64,000 nucleotides of DNA from Rhizobium sp. Root708 (GCF_001429725.1 NZ_LMHV01000002.1:62001-126000), one strand, 5' to 3'. Positions 1 to 9,230 are shown, counted from the first letter of the stretch. Notes: a model not told the origin generated them from the letters alone. A program made the numbers and translations.

Positions 1-881
1 TGGTTGAGCGCCAGATAGTAGAAGCCGAAGCCCGGCGTCTTCTGGATATCGGCTTTGCCGCCGGCCTCGATCGCAGCCAGATCGGTAGAGGAAAGACGCG
101 TCGCGACGTCGACGTCGCCGGCTTCCAGCTGGAGACGCTGGCCCGACGATTCCGGCATATGGCGGAGGATCACCCGGCGCATCTTCGGCGCACCCTGCCA
201 GTAATCCTTGAAGGCCTCGGCGATCAAAAGGTCATTGACGCGCCATGTTCTGAGCGAATAGGGGCCGGATCCGGCATCGTTGGTTTGCAGGAACTCGCGA
301 CCCATATCGCCGTTCTTCTCGTTCTTGGCGAGCAGCTGGCTATCCAGTATCGAGGTCGAGAAGCTGGCGAGCGAGAAGAGGATCAGGTTCGGGTTCCAGA
401 CCTCGGGGGTCTGCAGCACGACGGTCGCGTCATCAGTTGCCTTGATGAGGTCATCGACATTCTTGTCGGTGACCCCCCACTGGCGAAGATCGACCGAGGG
501 CGCCAGGCCGAGCTTTACCAGGCGGCGCAGTGACCACTCGACATCCTTGGCGGTCAGCGCGTTGCCGGAATGAAAGGTCACGCCGGAGCGGATCTTGAAG
601 GTGAAGGTCTTGCCGTCGTCGGATACTGTCCAGCTTTCGGCGATGCCCGGCTGCGGCTTGGTAATGTCATCGGCGGACAGCACGATCAGTCGCTCATAAA
701 GGTTGGCGACGATCTCCGCCGATTCCAGCTGGTTGAGCTCGTTCGGATCGAGGCCGCGCATCGAGGACATGTTGGTGGCGATCACCAGCTGGTCCTTGGG
801 CGTTGCCGCCTGCACTGCGAGCGGCATGGCCAGCGTCGATACCACCATAGCCGATGCCATCAGAAAACTGCGTCTTTTCAT
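1..881 (-). CDS. ABC transporter substrate-binding protein, family 5 (partial)
   Basis: Periplasmic solute receptor of the oligopeptide/nickel/opine class of ABC importers. The reading frame is open to the left edge, so only about the first 293 residues are visible and the C-terminus lies outside the window. It begins MKRRSFLMASAM, a typical Sec (possibly Tat-like) signal peptide, preceded by a strong GGGAGGAGAT ribosome site. The mature part has the family pattern LVIATNMSSMRGLDP near the N-terminus, then AESWTVSDDGKTFTFKIRSG and VTFHSGNALTAKDVEWS. It is divergent from the GntR regulator, and a palindrome lies between them, so it is probably controlled by that regulator. The ligand cannot be read from sequence; the sugar-acid enzymes next door suggest an acidic sugar derivative or oligosaccharide rather than a peptide, which is inference. 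Confidence 0.9.
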   Translation of the reverse strand, partial: MKRRSFLMASAMVVSTLAMPLAVQAATPKDQLVIATNMSSMRGLDPNELNQLESAEIVANLYERLIVLSADDITKPQPGIAESWTVSDDGKTFTFKIRSGVTFHSGNALTAKDVEWSLRRLVKLGLAPSVDLRQWGVTDKNVDDLIKATDDATVVLQTPEVWNPNLILFSLASFSTSILDSQLLAKNEKNGDMGREFLQTNDAGSGPYSLRTWRVNDLLIAEAFKDYWQGAPKMRRVILRHMPESSGQRLQLEAGDVDVATRLSSTDLAAIEAGGKADIQKTPGFGFYYLALN

Positions 882-951
882 CGTCCTATCTCCTCCCTGG
901 TGCGCCGGACCTCGCTCCGAACGCGAATTTTCATATCGACATCGATCTGAA

Positions 952-967
952 ATCTGGTATATCAGAT
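952..967. promoter_or_regulatory. Putative GntR operator palindrome
   Basis: The 16-mer ATCTGGTATATCAGAT pairs at 7 of 8 positions across its centre. It lies 43 bp before the GntR gene start and about 70 bp before the divergent binding-protein start. FCD-type GntR proteins commonly bind short palindromes with a TGGTATACCA-like core, so this is the best candidate for autoregulation and control of both sides. Binding is inferred. Confidence 0.5.
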
Positions 968-1009
968 CTCACAAAACGATTTTGCGGTCAACAGGGGAAT
1001 TTTCGGGAC

Positions 1010-1720
1010 ATGCAAAAAGAGGCATCGACGCAGCCTGGCGCAGACCGCATCGAAAAGATCGACCCGCGGTTTTTAACGACATTGCGCGACCATGTGCACA
1101 AGACGCTGCGGACAGCGATTCTCTCCGGCCGCTTCGCGCCTGATGAGCGCGTCAACGAACGCCAGCTGGCCGAACAGCTTGGCGTCAGCACGACCCCCAT
1201 CAAGGAAGCCCTGCGTCAGCTCGAGACCGAAGGGTTGGTCGAGACGCTGCCGCGCCGCGGCGTATTGATCCGTTTCAACGCAGGCTGGGCCGAGGAGATG
1301 ATCCTGGCGCGCGCTGCGCTGGAATCGATGATCGCCCACCTCGCCGCCAAACGCATCGAAAAGGCTGAGGCCGGCGAGCTCGAAGAGGTCGTCAATCTGA
1401 TGCGCAAGGCGACCGAGGACGGTGTCGCCGACGACCTGATTTCGCTGAACGAGACGTTTCACGAGCAGATCCACATCGCCTCGCGATGCCAGTATCTCTC
1501 GCGCATGATCGAACGACAGCAGTTCTACGACGGCAGCATCCGCCGCGTCATCCATTCCGATCCGCTCGAGCGCGGCAAGGCGCTGGCCGAACATGCCGCG
1601 ATCGCCGCCGCCATCATATCCAGCGACAGCGACAAGGCCGAACGCGTCATGCGCGACCATGTCGTCCGTTCCGGAGAAACCTACCTCAACATCGTGTTCA
1701 AGAAGAAGGAGGACATCTGA
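1010..1720 (+). CDS. GntR family regulator, FCD (FadR-type) ligand domain
   Basis: Ligand-responsive DNA-binding repressor of 236 residues. Residues about 22-90 form the winged helix (DHVHKTLRTAILSGRFAPDE, then LAEQLGVSTTPIKEALRQLE and a PRRGVLI wing). The rest is an all-helical FCD domain with the spaced His/Asp/Arg pattern (LNETFHEQIHIAS, AEHAAIAAAI) that usually binds a metal and a small carboxylate. I chose the ATG at 1010, which follows AGGGGAA; the frame is open further upstream but that part has no domain character. Its stop is immediately followed by the lyase gene (1 nt before the GTG), so it is the first gene of the catabolic operon it probably represses. Confidence 0.92.
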   Translation: MQKEASTQPGADRIEKIDPRFLTTLRDHVHKTLRTAILSGRFAPDERVNERQLAEQLGVSTTPIKEALRQLETEGLVETLPRRGVLIRFNAGWAEEMILARAALESMIAHLAAKRIEKAEAGELEEVVNLMRKATEDGVADDLISLNETFHEQIHIASRCQYLSRMIERQQFYDGSIRRVIHSDPLERGKALAEHAAIAAAIISSDSDKAERVMRDHVVRSGETYLNIVFKKKEDI

Positions 1721-1721
1721 C

Positions 1722-2642
1722 GTGACCGAGGCAATGGAAAAGATCCGCAAGGCCCTGACGGGCATATCGGGCGTGCCCGTGACCCCCTACAAGGCGGATG
1801 GCAGCGTCGATATCGCCAAGCTCTCGGCCCTGATCACCCGCCTCGCTAATGCGCGGGTCCACAATCTGATGGCCGCCGGCAACACCGGTGAATTCTTCAC
1901 CCTGACCATGGACGAAGTGCGCGCGGTCCATGCCGCGACGATCAAGGCCGCCGGCGGCAAATCGCTGGTGAGCGCAGCTGTGGGTCGTTCGCTGACCGAA
2001 GCCAAGGCGCTTGCCCGCGATGCCATCGCCGAAGGAGCCGACGCGATCATGGGCCATCATCCGATGGACCCGTTCGCCGGCCCGAGCTACCAGGCGCGCT
2101 ACTTCCTGGAGCTTGCAGACGCCAGCACCGTTCCCGTCATCGCTTATGTGCGCAGCGACACGTTCGCCGTCGCCGATTTCCGTAAGCTGGCACTGCACCC
2201 GAATATCGCCGGCATCAAGTTCGCATCGGGTAATCTCATGCTGCTCGCAGAAGTGATACGCGCCACCAGGGATGCGCCGGCGATCTGGGTCTGCGGCCTT
2301 GCGGAGGGCTGGGCGCCGGCCTTCTACGCCATGGGTGCCCGTGGCTTCACCTCCGGCCTCGTCAACGTCTTTCCCGAGCGCTCGCACGCCATCCACCAGT
2401 CGTTGGAGACCGGTGACTACTCGAGCGCCCGCGCGCTCATCGACGATATCGCTGGCTTCGAGGCGCTGCGTACCAAATACCTCAACGGCGCCAATGTCAC
2501 CGTCGTCAAGGAAGCGCTCGGCATGCTCGGAACCGAAGTTGGCCCCGTGCGCGTGCCCGGCGTCGAGAGCCTGACCGAAGCAGAACGCGCGGACCTTCGC
2601 GCCATCGTCGACAATGTCGCCGAGAAAAGCCGCGCGGCCTGA
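1722..2642 (+). CDS. Dihydrodipicolinate synthase/N-acetylneuraminate lyase family protein
   Basis: Class I (Schiff-base) aldolase or dehydratase with a TIM barrel, 306 residues. Seen: the pyruvate-carboxylate loop GNTGE at about 53-57, the catalytic Tyr in VIAYVRSD (about 142) and the Schiff-base Lys in NIAGIKFASGN (about 166). Members beside GntR regulators and enolase-superfamily dehydratases usually act on 2-keto-3-deoxy sugar acids, not in lysine synthesis. The GTG at 1722 is preferred because AGAAGGAGGA sits 8-9 nt upstream; an in-frame ATG at 1734 is the alternative. It follows gntR by one base and precedes the dehydratase by 10 bases, giving a three-gene operon. The exact substrate is unknown. 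Confidence 0.88.
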   Translation: MTEAMEKIRKALTGISGVPVTPYKADGSVDIAKLSALITRLANARVHNLMAAGNTGEFFTLTMDEVRAVHAATIKAAGGKSLVSAAVGRSLTEAKALARDAIAEGADAIMGHHPMDPFAGPSYQARYFLELADASTVPVIAYVRSDTFAVADFRKLALHPNIAGIKFASGNLMLLAEVIRATRDAPAIWVCGLAEGWAPAFYAMGARGFTSGLVNVFPERSHAIHQSLETGDYSSARALIDDIAGFEALRTKYLNGANVTVVKEALGMLGTEVGPVRVPGVESLTEAERADLRAIVDNVAEKSRAA

Positions 2643-2652
2643 GGAAGATCCC

Positions 2653-3792
2653 ATGCACATCACAGGCATCAAGACCTACATGCAGCGCGTGGACGATCGC
2701 CCTCGCCTGCTTCTCAAGATCGAAACCAGCGAAGGCATTTCCGGCTGGGGCGAGTGCTACAACCACGGCCCGGACTGGGCGCTGCCGCCGCTTCTCGACT
2801 ACCTCTTCCATCAGATCGAGGGCGAGGATCCGCGCCGCGTGGAGTTCCTCGTGCTCAAGCTCAACCAGCAATGCCGCTTTCCGCCGGGCGCGCTCGGGCT
2901 TGCGGCAATTTCGGCGATTGATCACGCGCTCTGGGACATTGCCGGCAAGGCCGCCGGTCTGCCAGTGTACATGCTGCTCGGCGGCAATGTTCGCGATCGC
3001 GTCAAGGTCTATTGCGGCGTCTACACCGCACCCGCCCCGGAAGCCGCGCGCGACCAGTCGCTGGAGCTGAACGAAAAGTACGGCTATACTGCCTTCAAGC
3101 TCAGCCCCTATCGCCGCGATCTTCATTCCGGTCGCTGGGGCGAACTCGTCAAGGAGACGGGTGACTGGTTCGGCAAGATCCGCGAGATCACGCCATCGCA
3201 CTTCGACTACGCCTTCGACGCCCATGCGAAGATCTTCGAACCCTATCAGGCCGTCCAGCTTGCCGCCGCCATCGCGCCGAATGACCCGTATTTCTACGAA
3301 GAGCCGATCCGGCCGGAACACATCCCGGCATGGACGGAGCTGAAGTCGAAGGTGACCGTTCCCCTGGCAACCGGTGAATCGCTCTATTCGCGCTTCGAGT
3401 TCCTGGCGCTACTGTCGGCTCGCGGCGCCGACATCATCCAGCCCGATATCTGCGTGGTCGGTGGCGTCAGCGAAATGCGACGCATCGCTGCCATCGCCGA
3501 GGCGCATTATGTAACAGTCGCGCCGCATAATCCGATGGGCCCGCTGGCAACCGCAGTGAACATCCACTTCTGCGCGGCCCAGCCGAACTTCAAGGTGCTG
3601 GAGTTCAAGCCGCACGTGCACGCTCCCTGGGCAGCTGACCCCTACATGCCGGTCGACGGCCATATGGAACTGCGCCCGGATCGCCCCGGCTGGGGCCTGG
3701 AGATCGATGAAAAGGCGCTGCAGACAGAGGATTACATTCACTGGGAGCGGAAGATCACCCGCAAACCCGATGGAGCGACAGCCTATCCTTGA
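2653..3792 (+). CDS. Mandelate racemase/muconate lactonizing enzyme family dehydratase
   Basis: Enolase-superfamily enzyme, 379 residues, cytosolic. The N-terminal capping domain (GWGECYNHGP) is followed by a barrel with Lys in TAFKLSP (about 149), metal and acid/base residues in FDAHAK (Asp 189, His 191), EEP (about 216-217), TGES (about 242), QPDI (about 265) and a catalytic His in APHNPMGPLAT (about 292). The FDAHAK plus PHNPMGP pattern resembles acid-sugar dehydratases such as galactonate dehydratase. The product, a 2-keto-3-deoxy acid, would be a natural substrate for the upstream aldolase. The ATG at 2653 follows GAGGAAGATCCC. A 10-bp stem-loop closes the operon downstream. Substrate identity is inferred only to class level. 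Confidence 0.9.
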   Translation: MHITGIKTYMQRVDDRPRLLLKIETSEGISGWGECYNHGPDWALPPLLDYLFHQIEGEDPRRVEFLVLKLNQQCRFPPGALGLAAISAIDHALWDIAGKAAGLPVYMLLGGNVRDRVKVYCGVYTAPAPEAARDQSLELNEKYGYTAFKLSPYRRDLHSGRWGELVKETGDWFGKIREITPSHFDYAFDAHAKIFEPYQAVQLAAAIAPNDPYFYEEPIRPEHIPAWTELKSKVTVPLATGESLYSRFEFLALLSARGADIIQPDICVVGGVSEMRRIAAIAEAHYVTVAPHNPMGPLATAVNIHFCAAQPNFKVLEFKPHVHAPWAADPYMPVDGHMELRPDRPGWGLEIDEKALQTEDYIHWERKITRKPDGATAYP

Positions 3793-3804
3793 TAGGTCTT
3801 GCGT

Positions 3805-3836
3805 CTGGCTGCGGTAAGCGAATGCGCCGCAGCCAG
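3805..3836 (+). terminator. Stem-loop terminator after the dehydratase gene
   Basis: CTGGCTGCGG and CCGCAGCCAG form a perfect 10-bp stem with a 12-nt loop, 12 bp after the stop codon. The tail is CGATCTTTCC, with a weak U run, as is common in high-GC rhizobia. Confidence 0.6.
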
Positions 3837-4085
3837 CGATCTTTCCAAGGGATTTGAACCCCCGCAAGGCCACGGGGTCAAGCGTTTCGTAAGAACGGAT
3901 TTCGAAGCATCTGAACCTGCCTTCCCCCTCTTTGGCGGCTTTGCGGCCCGAAGCGGACGTCACCCTAGCCGCCCGGCGCATATGTACCGTTTCTCGCACG
4001 CCGGGCCGACCTGTGAAAGCCACACCGACGAGCGCTGGATGGCTGGTGTCTGCAAGGTCAGTCGCGGCATGCCCGAGTCCTCCCA

Positions 4086-5971
4086 TTATTTTTCGGGAAG
4101 GCCAGCCTTGATCAGGGCCAAGACCTGCCGATCGATCACTGCGGGCTCGATATTGAAGGTCATGTCCCTCCATCGGGCCGCCGTGTACCAGGGCTGTTGC
4201 GCAAGCACCTTGACGATTTCCTTGTGCGCATCATCGGGCTTGCCAAGATTGACGAAGTTGATCGCCCGCAGCAGTGGAACGCCGACGAAGAAGTCCGCAG
4301 TGCCCTCTATAAGCTTCGCTGACTCGGCGTAGTGCTCCTCATCCGTGAGCACAAACGCCTTCATGCTCAGATAGTAAGGCGCGTTGTTTGGGTCGCTTCT
4401 TAGCGCGAAATCCGCCAGCTCGATCGCTTTGTCGGCGAGGCCGTGCCATCTGTAGGCACTGGAAAGATCACCGATCAGGAAGGCGTCGCCGGGTGAAAGC
4501 GCCATCACCTCCTTGGCGCTTTGGAGTGACTTGTCGAAGTTACCCTCATGGGCGTTCACATAGCTAAAGGACCAAAGACCGCTCTTTTTCGCGTCCGGCC
4601 CGAGACTGGGGCGAGCTAAGGTCTCGTTGAGTATCTCCGACGCCTGTCGCCAATGCTCCTCGGGAGTTTGGTCATAGCCGTAGTTAGCGGCCAGCACGTT
4701 GTCCCAAGCAAGGCCAAACATCAACAGTGCGGAATCCGGGAACCTCTTGAGGCCCTCTTCTATGATCTCCCTTGCCTTGACCAAGCTCTGGGGGTTGTAC
4801 TGCTGAAAATAGAAGTTCGAGCGCAGGAAGTAGTCGTACTCGGCGAGCTTCGGCGTGTCCTTCTCCCAGACCTTCCTGTATTCGCTTTCATACATCTTGC
4901 CGCGCTGGCCGCCGAGGGTGGCGACGATACGCTCGACAATCTGATCCTGGAGCGCGAGCGGATCGGTTCCCATCTTGTCGAGCTTTTCCGCCCAGACGTG
5001 CTCACCGGTCTGGGCGTCGGTAAGCTGGGCGGTGATGCGAAGCCTGTCTGCGTCCTTCCAGATACCACCCTCGATGACATAGGCAACATCCAGATCGCGA
5101 CCGACCTGGCGGACGTCCGTCTTCTTGTCCTTATAGGCGTATGTGGCGCTTCCCGACATCACCTTGAGCTCGGACACGCCTGTGAGCATTGAAATCAGAT
5201 CGTTCGTCATTCCGTCGCTGAAGTAGTCGAGCTTGGGATCGCCGCTCATATTCTGGAATGGCAGAACTGCGATGATCGGCACGCCCACCCGGTCTGACAC
5301 GGAAGACGTGATAGCGGGGATTCTCAGGCCAGACAAAGGGACCGCCCAAAAGACCAGGCCGCTGGCCACCATCATTACAGACAGGCCTGCCAGAACCACC
5401 ATAGGAGCATCCGCAGTTTGCGCGACGACCGCCTTGACGGTTGGCCATCCATTCTCACCCGATAACAGTCCACCCGCTCGGATATGTTCTTGACCTTCTG
5501 GGCTCCCATCGCCTCGAATCTCAAGGCGAGCGTCTTCTCGACCTCTTTTGCGACCTTCGCTGATACCCAAATTCCGCCAGGTTCAGCGAGCTGCTCGAGA
5601 CGCGCGGCGATATTGACGCCCTCGCCAAACCGGTCCGGCCCTTCCACGATGACCTCGCCGAGGTTGACGCCCATCCGAACGCGCAGAGCGCGTTCCTGGG
5701 GTAAATCGCCGTTGCGTTCGGCCAGGGTCTGCTGAAGGGTTACCGCACATTCGACAGCCTGGCCGACAGAAATGAATTCCGCCAGCAGGCCATCGCCCAT
5801 CAGCTTGAAAATGACTCCATGATACTTGGAGATGATAGGCTCGAACATTTCTCGCAAGCTCGTTTGCAAGCATTCATGAGTTCCTGTCTCGTCACGCTCC
5901 ATCATCGCGGAATATCCCACGACATCGGCTGCGAGGATGGCGGCAAGCTTGCGGTCCATCGGCAATCCCAC
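4086..5971 (-). pseudogene. Class III adenylate/guanylate cyclase with TPR C-terminus, frameshifted
   Basis: Two overlapping frames together make one familiar protein. Frame 1 (from the start at 5971) encodes the cyclase domain: MDRKLAAILAADVVGYSAMM with the first metal Asp, FKLMGDGLLAEF with the second, and FGEGVNIAARLEQ. Frame 2, open to the stop at 4086, continues with a single membrane segment (VVLAGLSVMMVASGLVFW), a TolB-like block (IAVLPFQNMSGDPKLDYFSDG) and TPR-like helices. The switch lies around 5430-5450, where frame 1 reads RVRMDGQPS and frame 2 reads GENGWPTVKAVV; it needs a one-base shift. Intact relatives carry these parts in a single chain of about 600 residues. It may be a true pseudogene, a sequencing error, or two separate polypeptides. 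It follows the HD-GYP gene on the same strand with a 240-bp gap. Confidence 0.8.
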
Positions 5972-6211
5972 AGGCCGATAGCACGGCCTCTCCCGAATGG
6001 AGGATTGACCTCTGCGCGCTGACTGTCAACTTGCAGAACATCAAGGCGTTGCCCCTGTGTCGTGCTGATGAAGTCGACCACGGCCCGGCTATTCGACACC
6101 GAGAAGATCATTTATGCGGCGGATTGTTTGTCGATCGCTACGGAGAAAACGTTACCATTGCCCGATTGCGCCGCCTCCGCACCAACTTGTTGGATCAGCG
6201 GATCAGTATCG

Positions 6212-7564
6212 TCATGCCACCTGCTGCAACGGTGTTCTGGCCAATGCTCGCTCAAGTGCCGCTATGCAGATGGGGTCGTGTGCGGTGCCCGCGCCTTCCC
6301 GCAAAATGGCCAGGGCCGTTTCGATCGACATCGCCGCACGATAGGGGCGATCGGCGGTCAGAGCATCGAAGACGTCTGCTGTCGAAACAATCCGTACGTC
6401 CATGGAAATATCCTGCGCCTCCAGTCCTCGAGGATAGCCTTTACCGTCCAGTCTCTCATGGTGTGCTCCGCCAATAATGGCCGCACTTTGAAAGGCACCG
6501 ATTGTCGATAGTATTTGCTCTGAAAACTCTGAATGGCGCTTCATCTGCCCCCATTCCTCCTCATCCAGCTTTCCAGGCTTGTCGAGCACGCTGTTGCTGA
6601 TTCCGAGCTTTCCAATGTCATGAAGCAGAGCTGCGCGTTTCAACAACCGTCGCCCGTCGAAATCGACACCCATTTCCTCTGCTATCAGGTCCGAGAACAA
6701 GGCCACGCGATCACTATGGCCTGATGTATAAGGGCTTTTGGCGTCGATGACTTTGGCGAAGCCCGCAGCGATGTCATCAAGGTAATCCTCATCCGCCATG
6801 ATCGCTTGCTGACCGGGTTCCGATTCAAGAACGATTGCCTCGAGATCTGGCGAACCCAATACGTCCCAAAAGCCTGAGCGCGCAGAAATCTGCACAAAGG
6901 TTTCGACAAGGTCAGGATCAAACCACTCGCCTTTACGCTTGGTGATCTCCTGCAAGGCGCTATCCCGTCCGCCGCTCACATGAAAAATATCAATCACCTG
7001 AGCTAGCAATGCGATGCGTGAAAATAGCGGCAGTTCTTCCCCTGCGATGCCGTTCGGCTTGCCTCCGCCATTCCAGTGTTCGTCTAGACCAAGAATGCCC
7101 TGTGCAACGCTTTCGGAGAAACGCATCTGTCTGGCGATTTCGGCGCCACGCTGGCATCGCGTCTGGATCAGCTCGGTCGCAAACGTGCCGCCATTCTGAA
7201 GAATGTTGAGAATACCGCGAAACCGCTCGGCAAGCCTTGCCTGCATGCCGGTATGTCCGATCACGAAACGTAGCACCTGGCTAAGGCTGCCATCGACGAG
7301 CTTGAAATCGCGCTTGAAACTGAGATCATCAGCGAGATAGAGTTCACAGATGCGAGCGGCATTGCTGCTGCAGCCGAGATCCTTCAACAGAAGGGTGTAG
7401 TAGAGATCGCGAAGTTGTTCCTCGTTCAGCCCGATCTCGCGGCCGATATGCGTTCCGATGTAACAGCATCGAATACAGTGACCTTCGGGCTGCCCCTCAG
7501 TCATGTCGAGAGCCTTGCTCAGAGCCTCAATAATTTCCGCCAGGCGGATCTGGATGCCGGTCAT
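6212..7564 (-). CDS. HD-GYP domain phosphodiesterase with degenerate N-terminal HD-GYP repeat
   Basis: Predicted cyclic-di-GMP (or related cyclic dinucleotide) phosphodiesterase of 450 residues, without signal peptide or membrane segment. The C-terminal half is intact: LLHDIGKLG (HD at 315-316) and HHERLDGKGYP (368-378), the full HD-GYP signature. The N-terminal half has the same layout but is decayed: LLLKDLGCSS replaces the HD motif and DEHWNGGGKPNGI (161-173) is a relic of the GYP loop. The first half is therefore probably a sensory or dimerisation copy. The cyclase gene follows on the same strand, so both may belong to a nucleotide-signalling pair, but the gap is too large to assume co-transcription. 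Confidence 0.9.
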   Translation of the reverse strand: MTGIQIRLAEIIEALSKALDMTEGQPEGHCIRCCYIGTHIGREIGLNEEQLRDLYYTLLLKDLGCSSNAARICELYLADDLSFKRDFKLVDGSLSQVLRFVIGHTGMQARLAERFRGILNILQNGGTFATELIQTRCQRGAEIARQMRFSESVAQGILGLDEHWNGGGKPNGIAGEELPLFSRIALLAQVIDIFHVSGGRDSALQEITKRKGEWFDPDLVETFVQISARSGFWDVLGSPDLEAIVLESEPGQQAIMADEDYLDDIAAGFAKVIDAKSPYTSGHSDRVALFSDLIAEEMGVDFDGRRLLKRAALLHDIGKLGISNSVLDKPGKLDEEEWGQMKRHSEFSEQILSTIGAFQSAAIIGGAHHERLDGKGYPRGLEAQDISMDVRIVSTADVFDALTADRPYRAAMSIETALAILREGAGTAHDPICIAALERALARTPLQQVA

Positions 7565-7630
7565 GAGAAAAGCCTCGTTGATATCCGCGAGACTACGAGA
7601 AGAACATTACCGACCGATGTAACAGAACTG

Positions 7631-7661
7631 TATTGATCTCAAAAGACAAGCTAGATCAATA
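7631..7661. promoter_or_regulatory. Inverted repeat upstream of the HD-GYP gene
   Basis: TATTGATCT and AGATCAATA form perfect 9-bp arms separated by 13 bp, about 67-97 bp upstream of the HD-GYP start in an AT-rich stretch that looks like a promoter. The spacing suits a dimeric regulator rather than a hairpin. No regulator gene sits next to it. Confidence 0.4.
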
Positions 7662-7841
7662 TATTAGATTATCCTTAAACGAAAAATGCTGCCGCGCGTG
7701 CAATTCAGACTTGGAACACTGGTGGCATCCGGCACCTAGGCTGGAGTGATACCCAGGAACGGCTTCGGCAAAACAATCTGCAGCGGAGCGGCAGTGCCGC
7801 AAACAGAGATGAGCCAATCCGACAACGTCTTACGCCAGACG

Positions 7842-8843
7842 TCAACGTTTGCCATCGCCTGCTATCCGTTGCTCGGTCGTTTTCTGGACCGCTGCCAGAT
7901 TCGCCTTTTGACCGGCGACCCTTTTAATGGCTTCTATCGCAAGATCGCTGGCGACGTAATCGGACTTGTGACCGAGATTGTGAACCACCACCAACTTTGC
8001 TCTTGAAATATCGCGCGCCAAGCGCTGTGCGTGCACGGCCGGGGAGACGATCTTGTCGGCATCGCCGGTGATGATAACGGTCGGTGCCTTGATCCGGCTA
8101 TATTTGAGGCTGGCCGTTTTGGCCCAGCTACTCAGAGCTTTTACCTCCATCGCGTTGTGCCAGAAAGCAGCCGGACGCAGAGCCTGAACAGCCCTTGTCT
8201 CTCGGACATAGTTTGCAGGTCGGTGGTTAGGCCAGAACACCGCGTTTGTGGAGCGATCAATAGCCAAGAGTCCGACGGGCGGGACGATGAGTGCGCTGAA
8301 TAGCGGACCGGTAACGGGAACAGTGGCGGCATCGTAATACCATGCGACACCTCCCTCCCACGGGTAGACCGCAGGCGACAGTAAAACCAAGCCTGCCACT
8401 TTTTCCGGATGCCGAAGGGCAAGTGCTGCTGCGATGGCTCCGCCAAAGGAATGTCCGACAATGATCGCCTTGCCGATGCCACGCTTTTTCATAAGCTGCG
8501 CGATGGCATCTGCCTGCCCGTCAGGCAGGATCATCGGTGGGTTGCCCGCATCGGACGCTCCATGGCCGGGGCGATCGACAAACAAGAGGTCAGCCCTGCC
8601 CTCCAATTTTGTTCGAAACGAAAACATCGGGTCGTAAAGACTGGCGCTGGCGCCATGGATAAAAACGATGGGCGGCAGGTCGGCCCTCCGACCAGCCTTG
8701 ATCAAAATGCTGTTGAGCTTGACGCCGCCAATATCCACAAGCGACGGACGAGGTTCATCAGCGTAGGCGCCAGAACTCCCGGGAAAAGCTGCGAGGATAA
8801 GAAAGACGACGGCAGACGATAACCTGGCCAAGATGTTCGGCAT
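7842..8843 (-). CDS. Exported alpha/beta hydrolase
   Basis: Serine hydrolase of 333 residues with an N-terminal signal peptide (hydrophobic stretch SSAVVFLILAAFPGSSG, cleavage likely near AYADE), so periplasmic or membrane-tethered. Alpha/beta-fold landmarks are all present: oxyanion strand VFIHGASAS (about 60-68), LFVDRPGHGASD (about 87-98), nucleophile elbow GHSFGG with Ser about 132, acid in GDADKIVSP and the catalytic His in NLGHKSD. The substrate cannot be told; the family includes esterases, lipases and lactone hydrolases. It stands alone between the HD-GYP promoter region and a pseudogene remnant. Confidence 0.88.
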   Translation of the reverse strand: MPNILARLSSAVVFLILAAFPGSSGAYADEPRPSLVDIGGVKLNSILIKAGRRADLPPIVFIHGASASLYDPMFSFRTKLEGRADLLFVDRPGHGASDAGNPPMILPDGQADAIAQLMKKRGIGKAIIVGHSFGGAIAAALALRHPEKVAGLVLLSPAVYPWEGGVAWYYDAATVPVTGPLFSALIVPPVGLLAIDRSTNAVFWPNHRPANYVRETRAVQALRPAAFWHNAMEVKALSSWAKTASLKYSRIKAPTVIITGDADKIVSPAVHAQRLARDISRAKLVVVHNLGHKSDYVASDLAIEAIKRVAGQKANLAAVQKTTEQRIAGDGKR

Positions 8844-8941
8844 GAAACCTCTGAAAGCTGAAAACCTTGAAGGCCCTTTACGTGAGGTTGGTTCAAATGG
8901 TTTCGTTTCAAGCCAAACAGAATGCAGTTTAAACGCGCCAC

Positions 8942-9230
8942 CATTTCCAGCACCGCGCCATCCTTACCCACGAACGCCTCACGTCGGCGGAACGACACCA
9001 TCGACCCGTCGCATGCCTTTTCGGACGGCACAAACACTGTCGCACCAGCTTTGATGTCAGCGACGACGGCAGTCGCGAACGTCACGATCGGCGTGCCATC
9101 CGGAATAGCGATCTTCTGTTCCATGCCTTTGTAGATGAATGACGGTTACAGTGTGGCCTTCGACCGATTTCATCGCATCGACGACCGTCGCATTGGCCAT
9201 CGAAATGAACGACGGGTCGTCGTCAGCACC
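8942..9230 (-). pseudogene. Remnant of a periplasmic protein related to a DUF5666-like family
   Basis: Two minus-strand fragments in different frames read like the C-terminal part of one exported hypothetical family: SMANATVVDAMKSVEGHTVTVI (split here only for description) runs to about 9142, then after a frame change YKGMEQKIAIPDGTPIVTFA continues through ADIKAGATVFVPSEK to GKDGAV. An extra CATC at the junction explains the frame change. No start codon, signal peptide or N-terminal half can be found upstream, so this is a decayed gene. The family name is from memory of similar proteins and is uncertain; the frame break itself is seen directly. Confidence 0.5.

Noticed and set aside
1722..2642. 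Assignment of the DHDPS-family gene as dapA for lysine synthesis
   Set aside because: Its place in a GntR/dehydratase operon and the altered Tyr context (VIAYVRSD) favour sugar-acid catabolism.
3838..3910. tRNA-like string GATTTGAACCCCCG on the plus strand
   Set aside because: It resembles the T-arm of an antisense tRNA gene, but no acceptor stem, anticodon arm or CCA-side pairing can be found around it.
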